64,000 bases of DNA, taken from assembly GCA_030148725.1 (NCBI GenBank), contig JASBSU010000025.1, forward strand, positions 44,135 through 108,134, in the 5' to 3' direction. Position 1 is the first letter of the stretch, and each line of letters opens with the position of its first letter. The notes beneath the pieces are model-generated. The model had not been told where the DNA came from, did no database searches, and saw only the letters and a program-made list of their open reading frames with translations. The translations under genes and the position numbers were made by a program. This DNA comes from Hyphomicrobium sp. (GTDB lineage Bacteria > Pseudomonadota > Alphaproteobacteria > Rhizobiales > Hyphomicrobiaceae). This document shows, in pieces, positions 1 to 8,227 of the stretch.

Positions 1-2
1 TT

Positions 3-848
3 GAGGTCACTGCCGATACCGCGCACGCGCTGCCGCCGCTCGACTTGAAACTCGCCCATCAGATGATGCGCGAGACGCGCGTCTACCGACTTCTCAAAGG
101 GTATCGTGATAGGCCGGCTGCCGACATCGAGGCGATTGCGCTGGTGCTGGTTCGGCTGAGCTATCTCGTGGCTCGCCACCAGGAGATCCGCGAGATCGAC
201 ATCAACCCGCTGCTCGCCGATGAGCACGGTGTCATCGCGCTCGATGCGCGCGTCGCCATTGCCGACCCGGCTCAGAAGCCACGCAGGCCGCTGTCGGTGA
301 GGCCGTACCCGGTTGAGTGGGAACGCAGCGTCAAGATCGACGACATCGGCGAAATGGTGCTGCGTCCGATTAGGCCGGATGATGAGCCGCAATACGAGAA
401 GTTCTTCAGCTTCATCACCCCGGAAGACCTGCGGATGCGGTTTTTCACGGCGGCGCCGGAGCGTACGTTCCGCTTCTTCGCCCGCATGACGCAGATCGAC
501 TATGCGCGCGAAATGGCGTTCACGGCTGTAGCCGGGAACGAGATTCTCGGCGTCGCGCGACTGATCGCCGATCCGGATTACCGGCGGGCGGAGTTCGCCG
601 TCATCGTGAGGTCGGACCTCAAGGGGAAGGGGCTCGGGAGCGCGCTGATGCAGCATTTGGTGCGCTATGCGCGGGCGGAGGGCCTGTCAGAACTCTACGG
701 CGACGTGCTTGCGGCCAACGCCACCATGCTCAGGCTGTGTCGTGATCTCGGCTTCACGGCCGCGATCAAGAACGATGCGGACGTTTTCCATGTGCGGCTG
801 CCGCTCGGTCCGACCGAGCCATCGGACGAGCCGACGAGCGGCATATAA
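3..848 (+). CDS. Pat-like acyl-CoA synthetase/GNAT acetyltransferase, C-terminal part (5' truncated)
   Basis: The reading frame is open from base 3, so the gene begins before the window. The first ~80 residues match the end of an ATP-grasp/NDP-forming acyl-CoA synthetase domain (a conserved E-I-D-I-N-P-L segment). Residues from about 115 on form a GNAT acetyltransferase fold, with an acetyl-CoA loop V-R-S-D-L-K-G-K-G-L-G-S. This order is that of bacterial Pat-type protein lysine acetyltransferases, which regulate acetyl-CoA synthetase and other enzymes. The function is inferred from domain order; the missing N-terminus would show whether the CoA-binding and succinyl-CoA ligase domains are intact. 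A protein acetyltransferase next to a P-type ATPase, a cytochrome c and an alcohol dehydrogenase suggests a stress or low-oxygen block. Confidence 0.8.
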   Translation, partial: EVTADTAHALPPLDLKLAHQMMRETRVYRLLKGYRDRPAADIEAIALVLVRLSYLVARHQEIREIDINPLLADEHGVIALDARVAIADPAQKPRRPLSVRPYPVEWERSVKIDDIGEMVLRPIRPDDEPQYEKFFSFITPEDLRMRFFTAAPERTFRFFARMTQIDYAREMAFTAVAGNEILGVARLIADPDYRRAEFAVIVRSDLKGKGLGSALMQHLVRYARAEGLSELYGDVLAANATMLRLCRDLGFTAAIKNDADVFHVRLPLGPTEPSDEPTSGI

Positions 849-949
849 CGCCGTCGTGGAACAATTGATTTGCGCCGCCTCAAAGTGGCTGGCGGCGGGT
901 TATGATGTGGTCGGGGGGACGATCGGGGCTCTGAATAGGAGTTCGACCC

Positions 950-1216
950 ATGATTACCCTTGAGGACTGTATCGCCTTATGCGGGCTCAGTGAGGCCGAG
1001 GTTCTGGCAATCGCGGAGCACGAGCATGTGCCCGAGATCGCGGCGGCGGCGCTCGCGGAACATCTATTGAAGCAGCGCCGGGGCGTCGACACGATCCACC
1101 GAATGATCGTCGAGGACATCCGTGCGGCGCTGCACCGAGGGGACCGCAAGCATGCTTGTGAATTGTTTGCAGCGTTGCGGCATTTTCTGAAAACGCACCC
1201 AGAGCACTTCCACTAG
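950..1216 (+). CDS. conserved small hypothetical protein, 88 aa
   Basis: ATG start preceded by AGGAG (about 937-941). The product is acidic, soluble and probably all-helical, with no signal peptide or membrane segment. It begins M-I-T-L-E-D-C and contains an A-L-A-E-H-L-L segment in the middle. I do not recognise a named domain. It sits between the Pat-like gene and the P-type ATPase gene, reading the same way, with about 50 bp to the likely ATPase start, so co-transcription with the ATPase is plausible. Codon use looks like that of its neighbours. Confidence 0.65.
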   Translation: MITLEDCIALCGLSEAEVLAIAEHEHVPEIAAAALAEHLLKQRRGVDTIHRMIVEDIRAALHRGDRKHACELFAALRHFLKTHPEHFH

Positions 1217-1263
1217 CCTTGCTGTTGTTTGGGTGCCGATGCCCCGGAAGCCATAGAGATCCA

Positions 1264-3969
1264 GTGTCTAACCAAAAGACTGAATTTGTATTGAATGAAG
1301 GAGGGCCCGTCGGCGACATCGCGGGCGGACTGTCGAGTGCCGAGGCTGCTGCACGCCTCGCCACTTTCGGGCCAAACGCGCTGCCGGTGGCGCAGAAGCC
1401 GAGCATCTTCAAGCGGGTCATCGCGCAGATCACGAACCCGCTGATTTACGTGCTGCTCGGCTCGGCCACGATCAGCCTTTTGCTGGGTCATTTCGTGGAC
1501 AGCGGCGTCATCCTGGCGGTTGTCGTCATCAATGCCGTGGTCGGCATCGTGCAGGAGGGACGCGCTGAGAAGGCGCTGGATGCGATCCGCGATCTGCTGG
1601 CGCCGCGGGCGTCGGTGCTGCGCGACGGGCAGAGGGTCGGTATTGCGGCTTCCGATGTCGTGCCTGGAGACGTGCTGCTGCTGGAAGCAGGAGACCGCGT
1701 CGTTGCCGATGGACGCATCGTCAAGGAGCGCAACCTGCGGGTCGATGAGTCGATCCTGACCGGCGAGTCCGTGGCGGTCACCAAGTCATCGTTGCCCGCA
1801 GGTGATCCCGGCGAGGGATCGCTTGCCTATTCAGGCACGCTGGTGGTGGCGGGGCAGGGAGCCGCCGTGGTGACCGCGACGGGCGCGGGCTCGCGACTTG
1901 GACAGATCACAGCACTGCTGGAGCGCGTGGAGGAGCTGCAAACGCCGCTCGTGCGGCAGATGAACGTTTTTGCGCAGCGCGCGACTACAGTCATTCTAGG
2001 GCTGTCGGCGCTGACTTTTGCGTATGCTTGGCTGGTCCGCGACTATTCCGTTTCAGATGCGTTCATGGTCGTCGTCGGGATGGCCGTGGCGGCGATACCG
2101 GAAGGGCTTCCGGCGGTGACGACGATCACGATGGCGATCGGTGTGCAGCGCATGGCGCGACGCAACGCCATCCTGCGGCGGCTGCCGGCGATCGAGGCGC
2201 TGGGCTGCGTGTCGACGATCTGCTCCGATAAGACGGGCACGCTGACGAAGAACGAGATGACCGTGACCCGCATCGTCACCGGTGGTCGCGACATCGCCGT
2301 GAGCGGTGTCGGGTATGGGCCGAATGGCAGCTTTGCCATCGATGGTCAGACCATCGACGTCGCTGGCGATCCGCAGTTGGTGCGGCTGCTTCGTTCGGCG
2401 GCCTTGTGCAACGAGGCGAACGTCCGCCAGAAGAAAGACCACTGGGTCGTCGATGGCGATCCGTTGGAGGGTGCTCTGCTCGTTGCGGCTGCAAAAGCCG
2501 GAGAGAGGGCCGATAGCCTGCGAAGCCGTTATCCGCGCATCGATGAGATTCCCTTCGACGCCGCCTATCGTTACATGGCGACGTTGCACCGGGCGGCGGA
2601 CGGCGCAGCGTTCGTGTGCGTGAAGGGTGCGCCGGAGAACATCATCGTTCTTTGCGCGCGGCAGCTCGATCGCTCGGGCGACACGGCGATCGACCGCGCG
2701 TATTGGTTGGGCGCCGTGGAACGTCTCGCCGCGTCTGGTTTCCGGGTGTTGGCAATTGCATCGAAGCCCGATCCGGGATGCTCACGCCTGTCATTTGCCG
2801 ATATCGATGGGCTGACGCTCGAGGGGTTGGTCGGATTGATCGATCCGCCGCGCGAGGAAGCCGTCGCGGCAATCGCCGAATGCCGGTCGGCGGGCATTGC
2901 GGTGAAGATGATCACCGGGGACCACGTTGCGACGGCGCAGGCGATTGCGGGGCAACTCGGAATCGATGTCGCCCATCCGGCGGTTGCGGGCGACCAGATC
3001 GAGGCGCTGGACGATGCCGCTCTCGCGCGGCTTGCCGCAGAGACGAGCGTCTTTGCGCGCACGACGCCGGAGCACAAGTTGCGCCTGGTCGAAGCGCTTC
3101 AGTCGGACGGCGATGTGGTTGCGATGACGGGCGACGGCGTCAATGACGCGCCGGCGCTGAAGCGTGCCGATGTCGGCGTGGCGATGGGCCGGAACGGCAC
3201 GGAGGCTGCGAAGGAGGCGGCCGAGATGGTGCTGCTCGACGATAACTTTGCGTCCATCGTGGTGGCGGTGCGCGAGGGGCGGGCGGTCTACGACAACCTC
3301 ACCAAAGTGATCGGCTGGACGTTGCCGACGAGTTGCGGGCAGATGCTGGTGATCATGCTCGCCATCCTGTTCGGTCTCACGCTGCCGATCACGCCGGTGC
3401 AGATCCTCTGGGTGAATACGATCTCGGCTGGCGTGCTCGGGCTCATTCTCGCTTTCGAGCCGGCGGAGCCGGGCATCATGGAGCGCAGTCCGCGCAGCGT
3501 CGGGGAGTCCCTGCTTTCGAAGTTCCTGGTTTGGCGTGTGCTTCTGGTTTCCGCATTGATGGCGGTAGGGGCATTCAGTGTACTTCAATGGGCCATTGCC
3601 GGCGGCGCGACCCTTGAGACGGGCCGGACCATGGTGGTCAACTCTATCGTCGCGATGGGTATCGGTTACCTGTTCAACGTGCGTTACCTGCATTCCGCGT
3701 CGCTGACGCGGCAGGGGATGCTGGGGACTCCGGCGGTCCTTATCGGCGTCGGTGTTGTCGCTGGGTTGCAGGCAGCCCTGACATACGTCCCGATCATGAA
3801 CGATGTTTTCGAGACGCAGCCTCTTTCGACTGCGCAGATGGGTGTGGCGCTCGCAACCGGCGCCATTCTGTTTGTGGTGCTCGAGGTAGAAAAGCAGCTG
3901 CAGAGACGCTTCAACCCGACCCTGCAGGGTCGGGTTGCCGGTCAGGGGCAGCGCCTTCGCGCGGCTTGA
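1264..3969 (+). CDS. P2-type cation-transporting ATPase (901 aa)
   Basis: Membrane ATP-driven cation pump of the HAD-IC superfamily. Visible motifs, counted from the chosen GTG: T-G-E-S of the actuator domain near residue 166, P-E-G-L-P of helix M4 near 279, the phosphorylated Asp in D-K-T-G-T-L-T at 322, and T-G-D-G-V-N-D-A-P near 622. Hydrophobic helices flank these and the C-terminus carries the M5-M10 block. The overall pattern is that of PMCA/SERCA-like pumps. The M6 segment reads [11 protein letters not shown], lacking the Asp that SERCA uses to bind Ca2+, so Ca2+ transport should not be assumed. An upstream in-frame TTG at 1219 overlaps less conserved sequence; GTG 1264 gives a more usual N-terminus, but the start is uncertain. 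Confidence 0.88.
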   Translation: MSNQKTEFVLNEGGPVGDIAGGLSSAEAAARLATFGPNALPVAQKPSIFKRVIAQITNPLIYVLLGSATISLLLGHFVDSGVILAVVVINAVVGIVQEGRAEKALDAIRDLLAPRASVLRDGQRVGIAASDVVPGDVLLLEAGDRVVADGRIVKERNLRVDESILTGESVAVTKSSLPAGDPGEGSLAYSGTLVVAGQGAAVVTATGAGSRLGQITALLERVEELQTPLVRQMNVFAQRATTVILGLSALTFAYAWLVRDYSVSDAFMVVVGMAVAAIPEGLPAVTTITMAIGVQRMARRNAILRRLPAIEALGCVSTICSDKTGTLTKNEMTVTRIVTGGRDIAVSGVGYGPNGSFAIDGQTIDVAGDPQLVRLLRSAALCNEANVRQKKDHWVVDGDPLEGALLVAAAKAGERADSLRSRYPRIDEIPFDAAYRYMATLHRAADGAAFVCVKGAPENIIVLCARQLDRSGDTAIDRAYWLGAVERLAASGFRVLAIASKPDPGCSRLSFADIDGLTLEGLVGLIDPPREEAVAAIAECRSAGIAVKMITGDHVATAQAIAGQLGIDVAHPAVAGDQIEALDDAALARLAAETSVFARTTPEHKLRLVEALQSDGDVVAMTGDGVNDAPALKRADVGVAMGRNGTEAAKEAAEMVLLDDNFASIVVAVREGRAVYDNLTKVIGWTLPTSCGQMLVIMLAILFGLTLPITPVQILWVNTISAGVLGLILAFEPAEPGIMERSPRSVGESLLSKFLVWRVLLVSALMAVGAFSVLQWAIAGGATLETGRTMVVNSIVAMGIGYLFNVRYLHSASLTRQGMLGTPAVLIGVGVVAGLQAALTYVPIMNDVFETQPLSTAQMGVALATGAILFVVLEVEKQLQRRFNPTLQGRVAGQGQRLRAA
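3912..3937. repeat. 26-bp perfect palindrome in the 3' end of the ATPase gene
   Basis: The half-site CAACCCGACCCTG is followed at once by its exact reverse complement. It lies inside the last 20 codons of the ATPase gene, about 30 bp before the stop, so it encodes part of the hydrophilic tail. As RNA it would form a very stable hairpin. No T-run follows, so it is not a standard terminator; an mRNA 3'-end stabiliser or a short palindromic repeat element are possible explanations. Confidence 0.8.
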
Positions 3970-4007
3970 CGTGCGTCAACGCCGGTTGCGCTTCGGACCC
4001 CTATTGT
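3966..4007 (+). promoter_or_regulatory. FixK/FNR-type box and -10 element before the cytochrome c gene
   Basis: TTGAC-GTGC-GTCAA at 3966-3979 matches the FixK/FNR consensus TTGA-N6-TCAA exactly, including the symmetric C/G inner bases. A TATTGT -10-like hexamer lies at 4002-4007. If transcription starts near 4014, the box is centred about 41.5 bp upstream, the classical class II activation position. The box overlaps the stop codon of the ATPase gene. It implies low-oxygen activation of the cytochrome c and alcohol dehydrogenase genes. Confidence 0.7.
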
Positions 4008-4035
4008 TCTCTCGCGACGCCATTGGAGAAGCGCC

Positions 4036-4374
4036 ATGCGATGGGTTTCGGGAGCGTGGGTCGTCGGTATCATCCTTCTTACGGCATCTCTGACGGTGAC
4101 GGCCAAAGCCGTTGAGCTCGGAGATAAGGAGCGTGGCCATGCTTACGCGCAGAAGTTCTGCCGCGAGTGCCATGCCGTCGATAAGGATGACCACCTGCTG
4201 TTAGGTGACGTACCGACGTTTCAGGATGTGGCAGACTCCGACGGGATGAGCCCCCGTGCCCTGGCGGCGTGGCTAACCACCTCGCATCCGAATATGCCAG
4301 ACTTCATAATTCCGGCGAACGATATGGACGATGTGATCGCCTACATCATGAGCCTCAAGACCCCGAAGCAGTAA
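4036..4374 (+). CDS. small periplasmic c-type cytochrome (112 aa)
   Basis: Class I monohaem cytochrome c, probably an electron carrier in the periplasm or tethered to the membrane. An N-terminal hydrophobic segment (residues ~8-25) is a signal peptide or anchor. The haem motif C-R-E-C-H is at residues 42-46, and Met87 in H-P-N-M-P-D is the likely second axial ligand. A D-D-V-I-A-Y-I-M helix closes the fold, as is typical. ATG 4036 is preceded by GGAG at 4025-4028. The FixK/FNR-type promoter directly upstream points to expression at low oxygen. The gene is followed after 21 bp by an alcohol dehydrogenase gene and is probably co-transcribed with it. Confidence 0.85.
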   Translation: MRWVSGAWVVGIILLTASLTVTAKAVELGDKERGHAYAQKFCRECHAVDKDDHLLLGDVPTFQDVADSDGMSPRALAAWLTTSHPNMPDFIIPANDMDDVIAYIMSLKTPKQ

Positions 4375-4395
4375 TTGTCAGCGCGTGGAACCCGG

Positions 4396-5400
4396 ATGAG
4401 CGAACTTCCGAAGCGCGCGGTGGTGATGGAATTTGCTGGCGCAGGCCAGCCGCTGCGCAGGGCAGATCGCGCCGTCCGCAAACCGACCGGTCGCAACCTT
4501 CTAATTCGAGTGGGGGCCTGCGGCATCTGCCGGACGGACCTGCACGTCATCGATGGAGACTTGAAGCAGCCGAAGCCACATGTCGTTCCGGGTCACGAAG
4601 TCATTGGGACGGTGGTGGCGCTGGGGCCGGAGGCGCGCGGTTTCAAAATCGGCGATCGCGTCGGGGTGCCTTGGCTCGGGTTCACGTGCGGACGCTGTCA
4701 CTTTTGCCGGTCGGGTCGCGAGAACCTCTGCGAGAAGCCCAAGTTCACCGGCTATACCCTCGATGGCGGGTATGCAGAGTTCGTCACCGCCGACTCCCAT
4801 TACTCCTTCAAGATTCCGGACGCCTATACGGATGCCGAGGCAGCGCCGCTCCTGTGTGCCGGCCTGATCGGCTACCGTTGCTGGAATCTCGTGCGGCATG
4901 CCAAGCGGCTCGGGATCTACGGATTCGGGGCGGCTGCCCATATCGTCGCGCAGATCGCCAAGCACCACGGGCAGGAGGTTTATGCCTTCACGCGGCGCGG
5001 TGATGTAGCTGCTCAGAAGCTCGCGCGGTCGCTCGGTGCGAAGTGGGCGGGCGCGTCAGAGGATCTGCCGCCAAAACTCCTCGACGGAGCGATCATCTTC
5101 GCGCCGGTTGGTAGCCTGGTCCCGCCGGCATTAAAGGCGCTGGAGAAGGGCGGCACGCTGGTGCTCGGTGGCATTCATATGTCCGATATTCCCGCGCTCC
5201 CTTACGGGCTGCTGTGGGGCGAGCGGGTGGTTCGCTCGGTCGCTAACCTGACGCGGCAGGACGCCTTGGATTTCCTGGCGCTGGCACCGAAGGTGCCGAT
5301 CCGCCCTCGCGTAACGACCTTTCCGCTGAGAGACGCAAATGCCGCGATCCAGGAACTCAGGGAAGGAAATCTCACGGGGGCGGCGGTTCTCATGCCGTAG
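4396..5400 (+). CDS. zinc-dependent alcohol dehydrogenase (MDR family, 334 aa)
   Basis: Oxidises primary alcohols to aldehydes with NAD(P)+. The catalytic zinc ligands are Cys in C-G-I-C-R-T-D and His in P-G-H-E; the structural zinc site is the four-cysteine C-G-R-C-H-F-C-R-S-G-R-E-N-L-C segment. The nucleotide-binding loop reads G-I-Y-G-F-G-A-A-A-H, a typical GxGxxA turn. The length agrees with AdhA-like (COG1064) enzymes. ATG 4396 is preferred to an upstream TTG at 4375 that touches the cytochrome stop codon; a GGA lies about 8 bp before it. It lies 21 bp after the cytochrome c gene and probably shares its FixK/FNR-type promoter. The physiological substrate is unknown. Confidence 0.88.
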   Translation: MSELPKRAVVMEFAGAGQPLRRADRAVRKPTGRNLLIRVGACGICRTDLHVIDGDLKQPKPHVVPGHEVIGTVVALGPEARGFKIGDRVGVPWLGFTCGRCHFCRSGRENLCEKPKFTGYTLDGGYAEFVTADSHYSFKIPDAYTDAEAAPLLCAGLIGYRCWNLVRHAKRLGIYGFGAAAHIVAQIAKHHGQEVYAFTRRGDVAAQKLARSLGAKWAGASEDLPPKLLDGAIIFAPVGSLVPPALKALEKGGTLVLGGIHMSDIPALPYGLLWGERVVRSVANLTRQDALDFLALAPKVPIRPRVTTFPLRDANAAIQELREGNLTGAAVLMP

Positions 5401-5446
5401 ATGGTGCGGTGCTGCCCGCGCTCACAAGGCAGGGCGTCGGCGGTGC

Positions 5447-5474
5447 TTGACTGTACCGTGAGGCCCTTTATGCA
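5447..5474 (+). promoter_or_regulatory. promoter for tRNA-Gly
   Basis: TTGACT at 5447-5452, a 16-bp spacer and TATGCA at 5469-5474, ending 10 bp before the mature tRNA 5' end. Good match to sigma-70-type promoters in alphaproteobacteria. Confidence 0.6.
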
Positions 5475-5484
5475 AGGGGCGAGC

Positions 5485-5558
5485 GCGGGTGTAGCTCAAT
5501 GGTAGAGCAGCAGCCTTCCAAGCTGAATACGAGGGTTCGATTCCCTTCACCCGCTCCA
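5485..5558 (+). tRNA. tRNA-Gly (anticodon TCC)
   Basis: Seventy-four bases that fold as a cloverleaf: the acceptor GCGGGTG pairs with CACCCGC, the D-arm contains AGCTCAATGGTAGAGC, the anticodon loop CTTCCAA gives TCC, and the T-arm GAGGGTTCGATTCCCTTC is standard. CCA is encoded at 5556-5558. Confidence 0.95.
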
Positions 5559-5661
5559 TATCCCCTGAATTCTCTGAGCCTCTGGTTGCTGCCGAACGGC
5601 GTTTTGCTACCGTTCGTTGCGTTAGATCGCGGCGTGCCTTCAGCGCGGGGCGGGGGATTTC

Positions 5662-6189
5662 ATGAAATGGCTTTTCGTGGCCGGCGCTTTGCTGGCGCTT
5701 GCGGCGTGCGCGTCTCTGCCCGCCCATCATCTTTCGACGATCGAGGTCGAGTCCTACAAGTTGGAGGGCGTGACAGCATCGGTCGCGCCGGATGCCTCAG
5801 TGGACTGGGGTATCGACGAGCCCGCTGCCAAGGAGCAGGCGCGGACTGACGCAACGCGGCGGCTGCAGGAGCATCTGTTCAAGTACGTAGGCGAAAAAAT
5901 GCAGGGCACTCAGCCCGTTCGCATCGAGGTGGTGATCCACCAGGTCGTTGTTCCCTCGAAGACGATGCGGGTCGTGATGGGCGGTCTGCCGGTGCTGGAG
6001 GCGACGGCTACTCTGAAGAACGCTACGACCGGCGCGGAACTGGCTGTCCTGAGGAAGCACCGAGTGGTGGCTGCGGGGACCAGCGGCGTTGCGAGCATCC
6101 TCGTCGATGCGATGTTGAGCGAAGATGTATACGACAAGCTCATCTTCAATTACGGGCTAGACTATAGGGCATGGTTGCTCGGGAAATAG
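5662..6189 (+). CDS. putative lipoprotein, 175 aa, unknown function
   Basis: The N-terminus M-K-W-L-F-V-A-G-A-L-L-A-L-A-A-C ends in a lipobox with Cys16, so export and lipid anchoring are likely. The mature part has alternating hydrophobic residues suggestive of a beta-rich domain and no membrane helix. I do not recognise the family with certainty. ATG 5662 is preceded by GGGG at 5650-5655. It is followed after 15 bp by a YbjQ-family gene, so the two probably form a small transcription unit between two tRNA genes. Confidence 0.7.
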   Translation: MKWLFVAGALLALAACASLPAHHLSTIEVESYKLEGVTASVAPDASVDWGIDEPAAKEQARTDATRRLQEHLFKYVGEKMQGTQPVRIEVVIHQVVVPSKTMRVVMGGLPVLEATATLKNATTGAELAVLRKHRVVAAGTSGVASILVDAMLSEDVYDKLIFNYGLDYRAWLLGK

Positions 6190-6204
6190 TCGTTGAGGGC
6201 TGAG

Positions 6205-6528
6205 ATGATCGTGGTCACGACCAATGACCTTCCGGGCTTTCGGGTCGTGAAGCACCTGGGGGTGGTTCGCGGGCTTTCCGTGCGCTCCCGGAGTGTGATC
6301 GGCAACATAGGGGCGGCGGTACAGATCTTCTTCGGCGGAAATATCACCCTATATACGAAGCTCGCCGAGGTGGCTCGGCAGGAAGCTTACGATGAACTCA
6401 TGGCCCATGCCGAGGCCATGGGAGCCAATGCAGTTCTCGCCATGCGATACGACGCCAACGAAATGGCATCGGCGGTGACGGAAGTACTTGCTTATGGGAC
6501 GGCGGTCGTCGTAGAGCCCGTGGCGTAG
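6205..6528 (+). CDS. YbjQ family (UPF0145) protein, 107 aa
   Basis: Matches the YbjQ family: an opening M-I-V-V-T-T-N-D-L-P-G-F, the G-L-S-V-R-S-R-S segment near residue 25, and the A-M-G-A-N-A-V-L-A-M-R-Y-D motif near residue 80. The length is typical (about 105). The family is a small pentameric fold of uncertain role, sometimes called a heavy-metal-binding domain. An in-frame TTG at 6193 precedes the ATG; the ATG gives the family's usual N-terminus. Located immediately downstream of the lipoprotein gene. Confidence 0.85.
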   Translation: MIVVTTNDLPGFRVVKHLGVVRGLSVRSRSVIGNIGAAVQIFFGGNITLYTKLAEVARQEAYDELMAHAEAMGANAVLAMRYDANEMASAVTEVLAYGTAVVVEPVA

Positions 6529-6631
6529 TCACGGGCTCGCGACAATTGCGTCACTAGCAAGTGACAAAGGGGAAAAGTTCGGCTAAGTATGCCGCCCCCG
6601 CGGACTGAAGCGCGCGCTTTTCCGCGAAAAT

Positions 6632-6707
6632 AGGGGTGTAGCTCAATTGGTAGAGCGTCGGTCTCCAAAACCGAAGGTCGGGGGTTCGAGACCCTCCGCC
6701 CCTGCCA
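6632..6707 (+). tRNA. tRNA-Trp (anticodon CCA)
   Basis: Seventy-six bases: acceptor AGGGGTG/CGCCCCT, D-arm AGCTCAATTGGTAGAGC, anticodon loop CTCCAAA giving CCA, T-arm GGGGGTTCGAGACCCTC, encoded CCA end. tRNA-Trp upstream of secE is the standard bacterial arrangement and supports the call. Confidence 0.96.
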
Positions 6708-6807
6708 AATTCGTTTGGACGCATCCGAGCAGAGGGCGCCGGATGTGCCAACAGCCGTCGCCGAGGGTGCGGCCGGTTGTCGCATGGCGCCCGGGAAAGT
6801 CAGATTA

Positions 6808-7005
6808 ATGGCCAAATACAACCCGGTCGAGTTTATTCAGGAGGTTCGCCAGGAAGTCTCCAAGGTGACTTGGCCCACCTGGAAAGAGGTGTGGATCACC
6901 ACCCTCATGGTTTTGATCATGGTCAGTCTTGCCTCGGTGTTCTTCCTCGTTACCGATCAGGCGCTCGGGTATCTCGTCCGGCTGGTGCTGGGCGGTGGGC
7001 GCTGA
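6808..7005 (+). CDS. secE: preprotein translocase subunit SecE (65 aa)
   Basis: Single-helix SecE, the inner-membrane clamp that holds SecY halves together in the SecYEG channel. The amphipathic N-terminal stretch contains E-V-S-K-V-T-W-P-T, the hallmark motif, followed by one membrane helix (residues ~28-50). The length is that of short alphaproteobacterial SecE. ATG 6808 is chosen over an upstream ATG at 6715 because it gives the conserved M-A-K-Y-N-P start; GGGAAAG lies 13-19 bases before it. It stands between tRNA-Trp and nusG as in most bacteria. Confidence 0.93.
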   Translation: MAKYNPVEFIQEVRQEVSKVTWPTWKEVWITTLMVLIMVSLASVFFLVTDQALGYLVRLVLGGGR

Positions 7006-7064
7006 GCCGGAGCTAAAAACTAGTGAATATCCAAGTTGCGCAGACGGGCGCTGAAAGAGCGGCA

Positions 7065-7601
7065 ATGGCGACGCGCTGGTACATCGTCCACGCTTACACG
7101 AACTTCGAGCGAAAAGTGGCTGATGCCATTCGCGAACGCGCCAAGGCAGCGGGCCTTGAGCACCTCTTTGAGGAAGTCCTCGTGCCGACCGAAGAGGTCG
7201 TCGAGGTCAAGCGCGGTCGCAAGGTGCAGGCAGAGCGCAAATTCCTTCCCGGCTATGTGCTGGTGAAGATGCAGATGACCGACCCGGCGTTTCTTCTGAT
7301 CAAGAACACGCCGAAGGTCACCGGGTTTCTCGGCGCGGAAAATAAACCGATGCCGATCTCGGAGGATGAAGCGATGCGCATCCTCCATCAGGTGAAGGAA
7401 GGCGTGGAGCGCCCGAAGCCCTCGATCACCTTCGAGGTGGGCGAACAGGTGAAAGTGGCCGATGGGCCGTTCGCCTCCTTCCAGGGCCACGTGGAAGAGG
7501 TCGACGAAGAGCGTTCGCGGCTCAAGGTTGCCGTCTCGATCTTCGGCCGTCCGACGCCGGTCGAGTTGGAGTTCGGCCAGGTGGAGAAGGTGCCGGCGTA
7601 G
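7065..7601 (+). CDS. nusG: transcription termination/antitermination protein NusG (178 aa)
   Basis: NusG binds RNA polymerase through its N-terminal (NGN) domain and Rho or ribosomal S10 through its KOW domain. The N-terminus [12 protein letters not shown] and the L-P-G-Y-V-L-V-K-M segment are the NGN signatures; the C-terminal part contains [11 protein letters not shown] of the KOW domain. Starting at ATG 7065 gives the usual 178 residues; an upstream GTG at 7023 would add 14 poorly conserved residues. The gene follows secE by about 60 bp. Confidence 0.95.
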   Translation: MATRWYIVHAYTNFERKVADAIRERAKAAGLEHLFEEVLVPTEEVVEVKRGRKVQAERKFLPGYVLVKMQMTDPAFLLIKNTPKVTGFLGAENKPMPISEDEAMRILHQVKEGVERPKPSITFEVGEQVKVADGPFASFQGHVEEVDEERSRLKVAVSIFGRPTPVELEFGQVEKVPA

Positions 7602-7676
7602 GCCGGCGAGATTTGAGAATTTCGATGGACGCGCTTCGGCGCGTTCGTCTGTGAGCCCCGCAGGGCAGCCTTTCAC

Positions 7677-7754
7677 GGGCCTCCCTGCGGACATCCGCGG
7701 GAGGGCCTGTGTGGCCCGTCGTACCGCTAACCCTGGGAAGGAAAGCCCCTTCCC
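7677..7754 (+). promoter_or_regulatory. structured leader of rplK (two hairpins)
   Basis: Two inverted repeats lie in the 174-bp gap before rplK: a long one at 7677-7707 (GGCCTCCC-TGCGG, loop ACAT, CCGC-GGGAGGGCC, one bulge) and a short one at 7735-7754 (GGGAAGG/CCTTCCC). In many bacteria L1 represses the L11 operon by binding such a leader; that role is inferred here from position only. Confidence 0.5.
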
Positions 7755-7775
7755 GTCAAGTGCTAAGGGGAGACC

Positions 7776-8222
7776 ATGGCAAAGAAAATTGACGGCTATA
7801 TCAACTTGCAGGTTCCGGCGGGGGCGGCCAATCCCTCGCCGCCGATCGGTCCCGCGCTCGGTCAGCGCGGCGTCAACATCATGGAGTTCTGCAAGTCGTT
7901 CAACGCCAAGACGAAGGACATGGAGCAGGGCACGCCCATTCCTGTGAAGATCACGGTCTACTCCGACCGCTCGTTCACGTTCGAGATGCGCACGCCGCCC
8001 GCAACCTTCCTCATCAAGAAGGCTGCCGGCATGAAGCCGACCGGCAAGCCGGGCTCGGGTTCCAAGAACCCAGGGCGTGACGTTGCCGGCAAGATCAGCA
8101 CGGCGCAGCTTCGCGAGATCGCAAAGGTCAAGCTGAAGGACATGAACACCGACGATATCGACCAGGCCACCCGTACGCTGGCTGGCTCCGCCCGTTCGAT
8201 GGGCCTGCAGGTGACGGAGTAA
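7776..8222 (+). CDS. rplK: 50S ribosomal protein L11 (148 aa)
   Basis: L11 forms the GTPase-associated centre with 23S rRNA and the L10-L12 stalk. The protein has the N-terminal [20 protein letters not shown] segment and P-A-L-G-Q-R-G-V-N that bind elongation factors and thiostrepton-type drugs, and a C-terminal rRNA-binding domain with G-S-A-R-S-M-G. ATG 7776 follows AAGGGGAGA. First gene of the L11-L1 pair; rplA starts 6 bp after its stop. Confidence 0.97.
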   Translation: MAKKIDGYINLQVPAGAANPSPPIGPALGQRGVNIMEFCKSFNAKTKDMEQGTPIPVKITVYSDRSFTFEMRTPPATFLIKKAAGMKPTGKPGSGSKNPGRDVAGKISTAQLREIAKVKLKDMNTDDIDQATRTLAGSARSMGLQVTE

Positions 8223-8227
8223 GACCA

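Noticed and set aside
849..949. Second FixK/FNR box before the small hypothetical gene
   Set aside because: TTGA and TCAA occur there but with an 11-base spacing instead of six, so they do not form a box.
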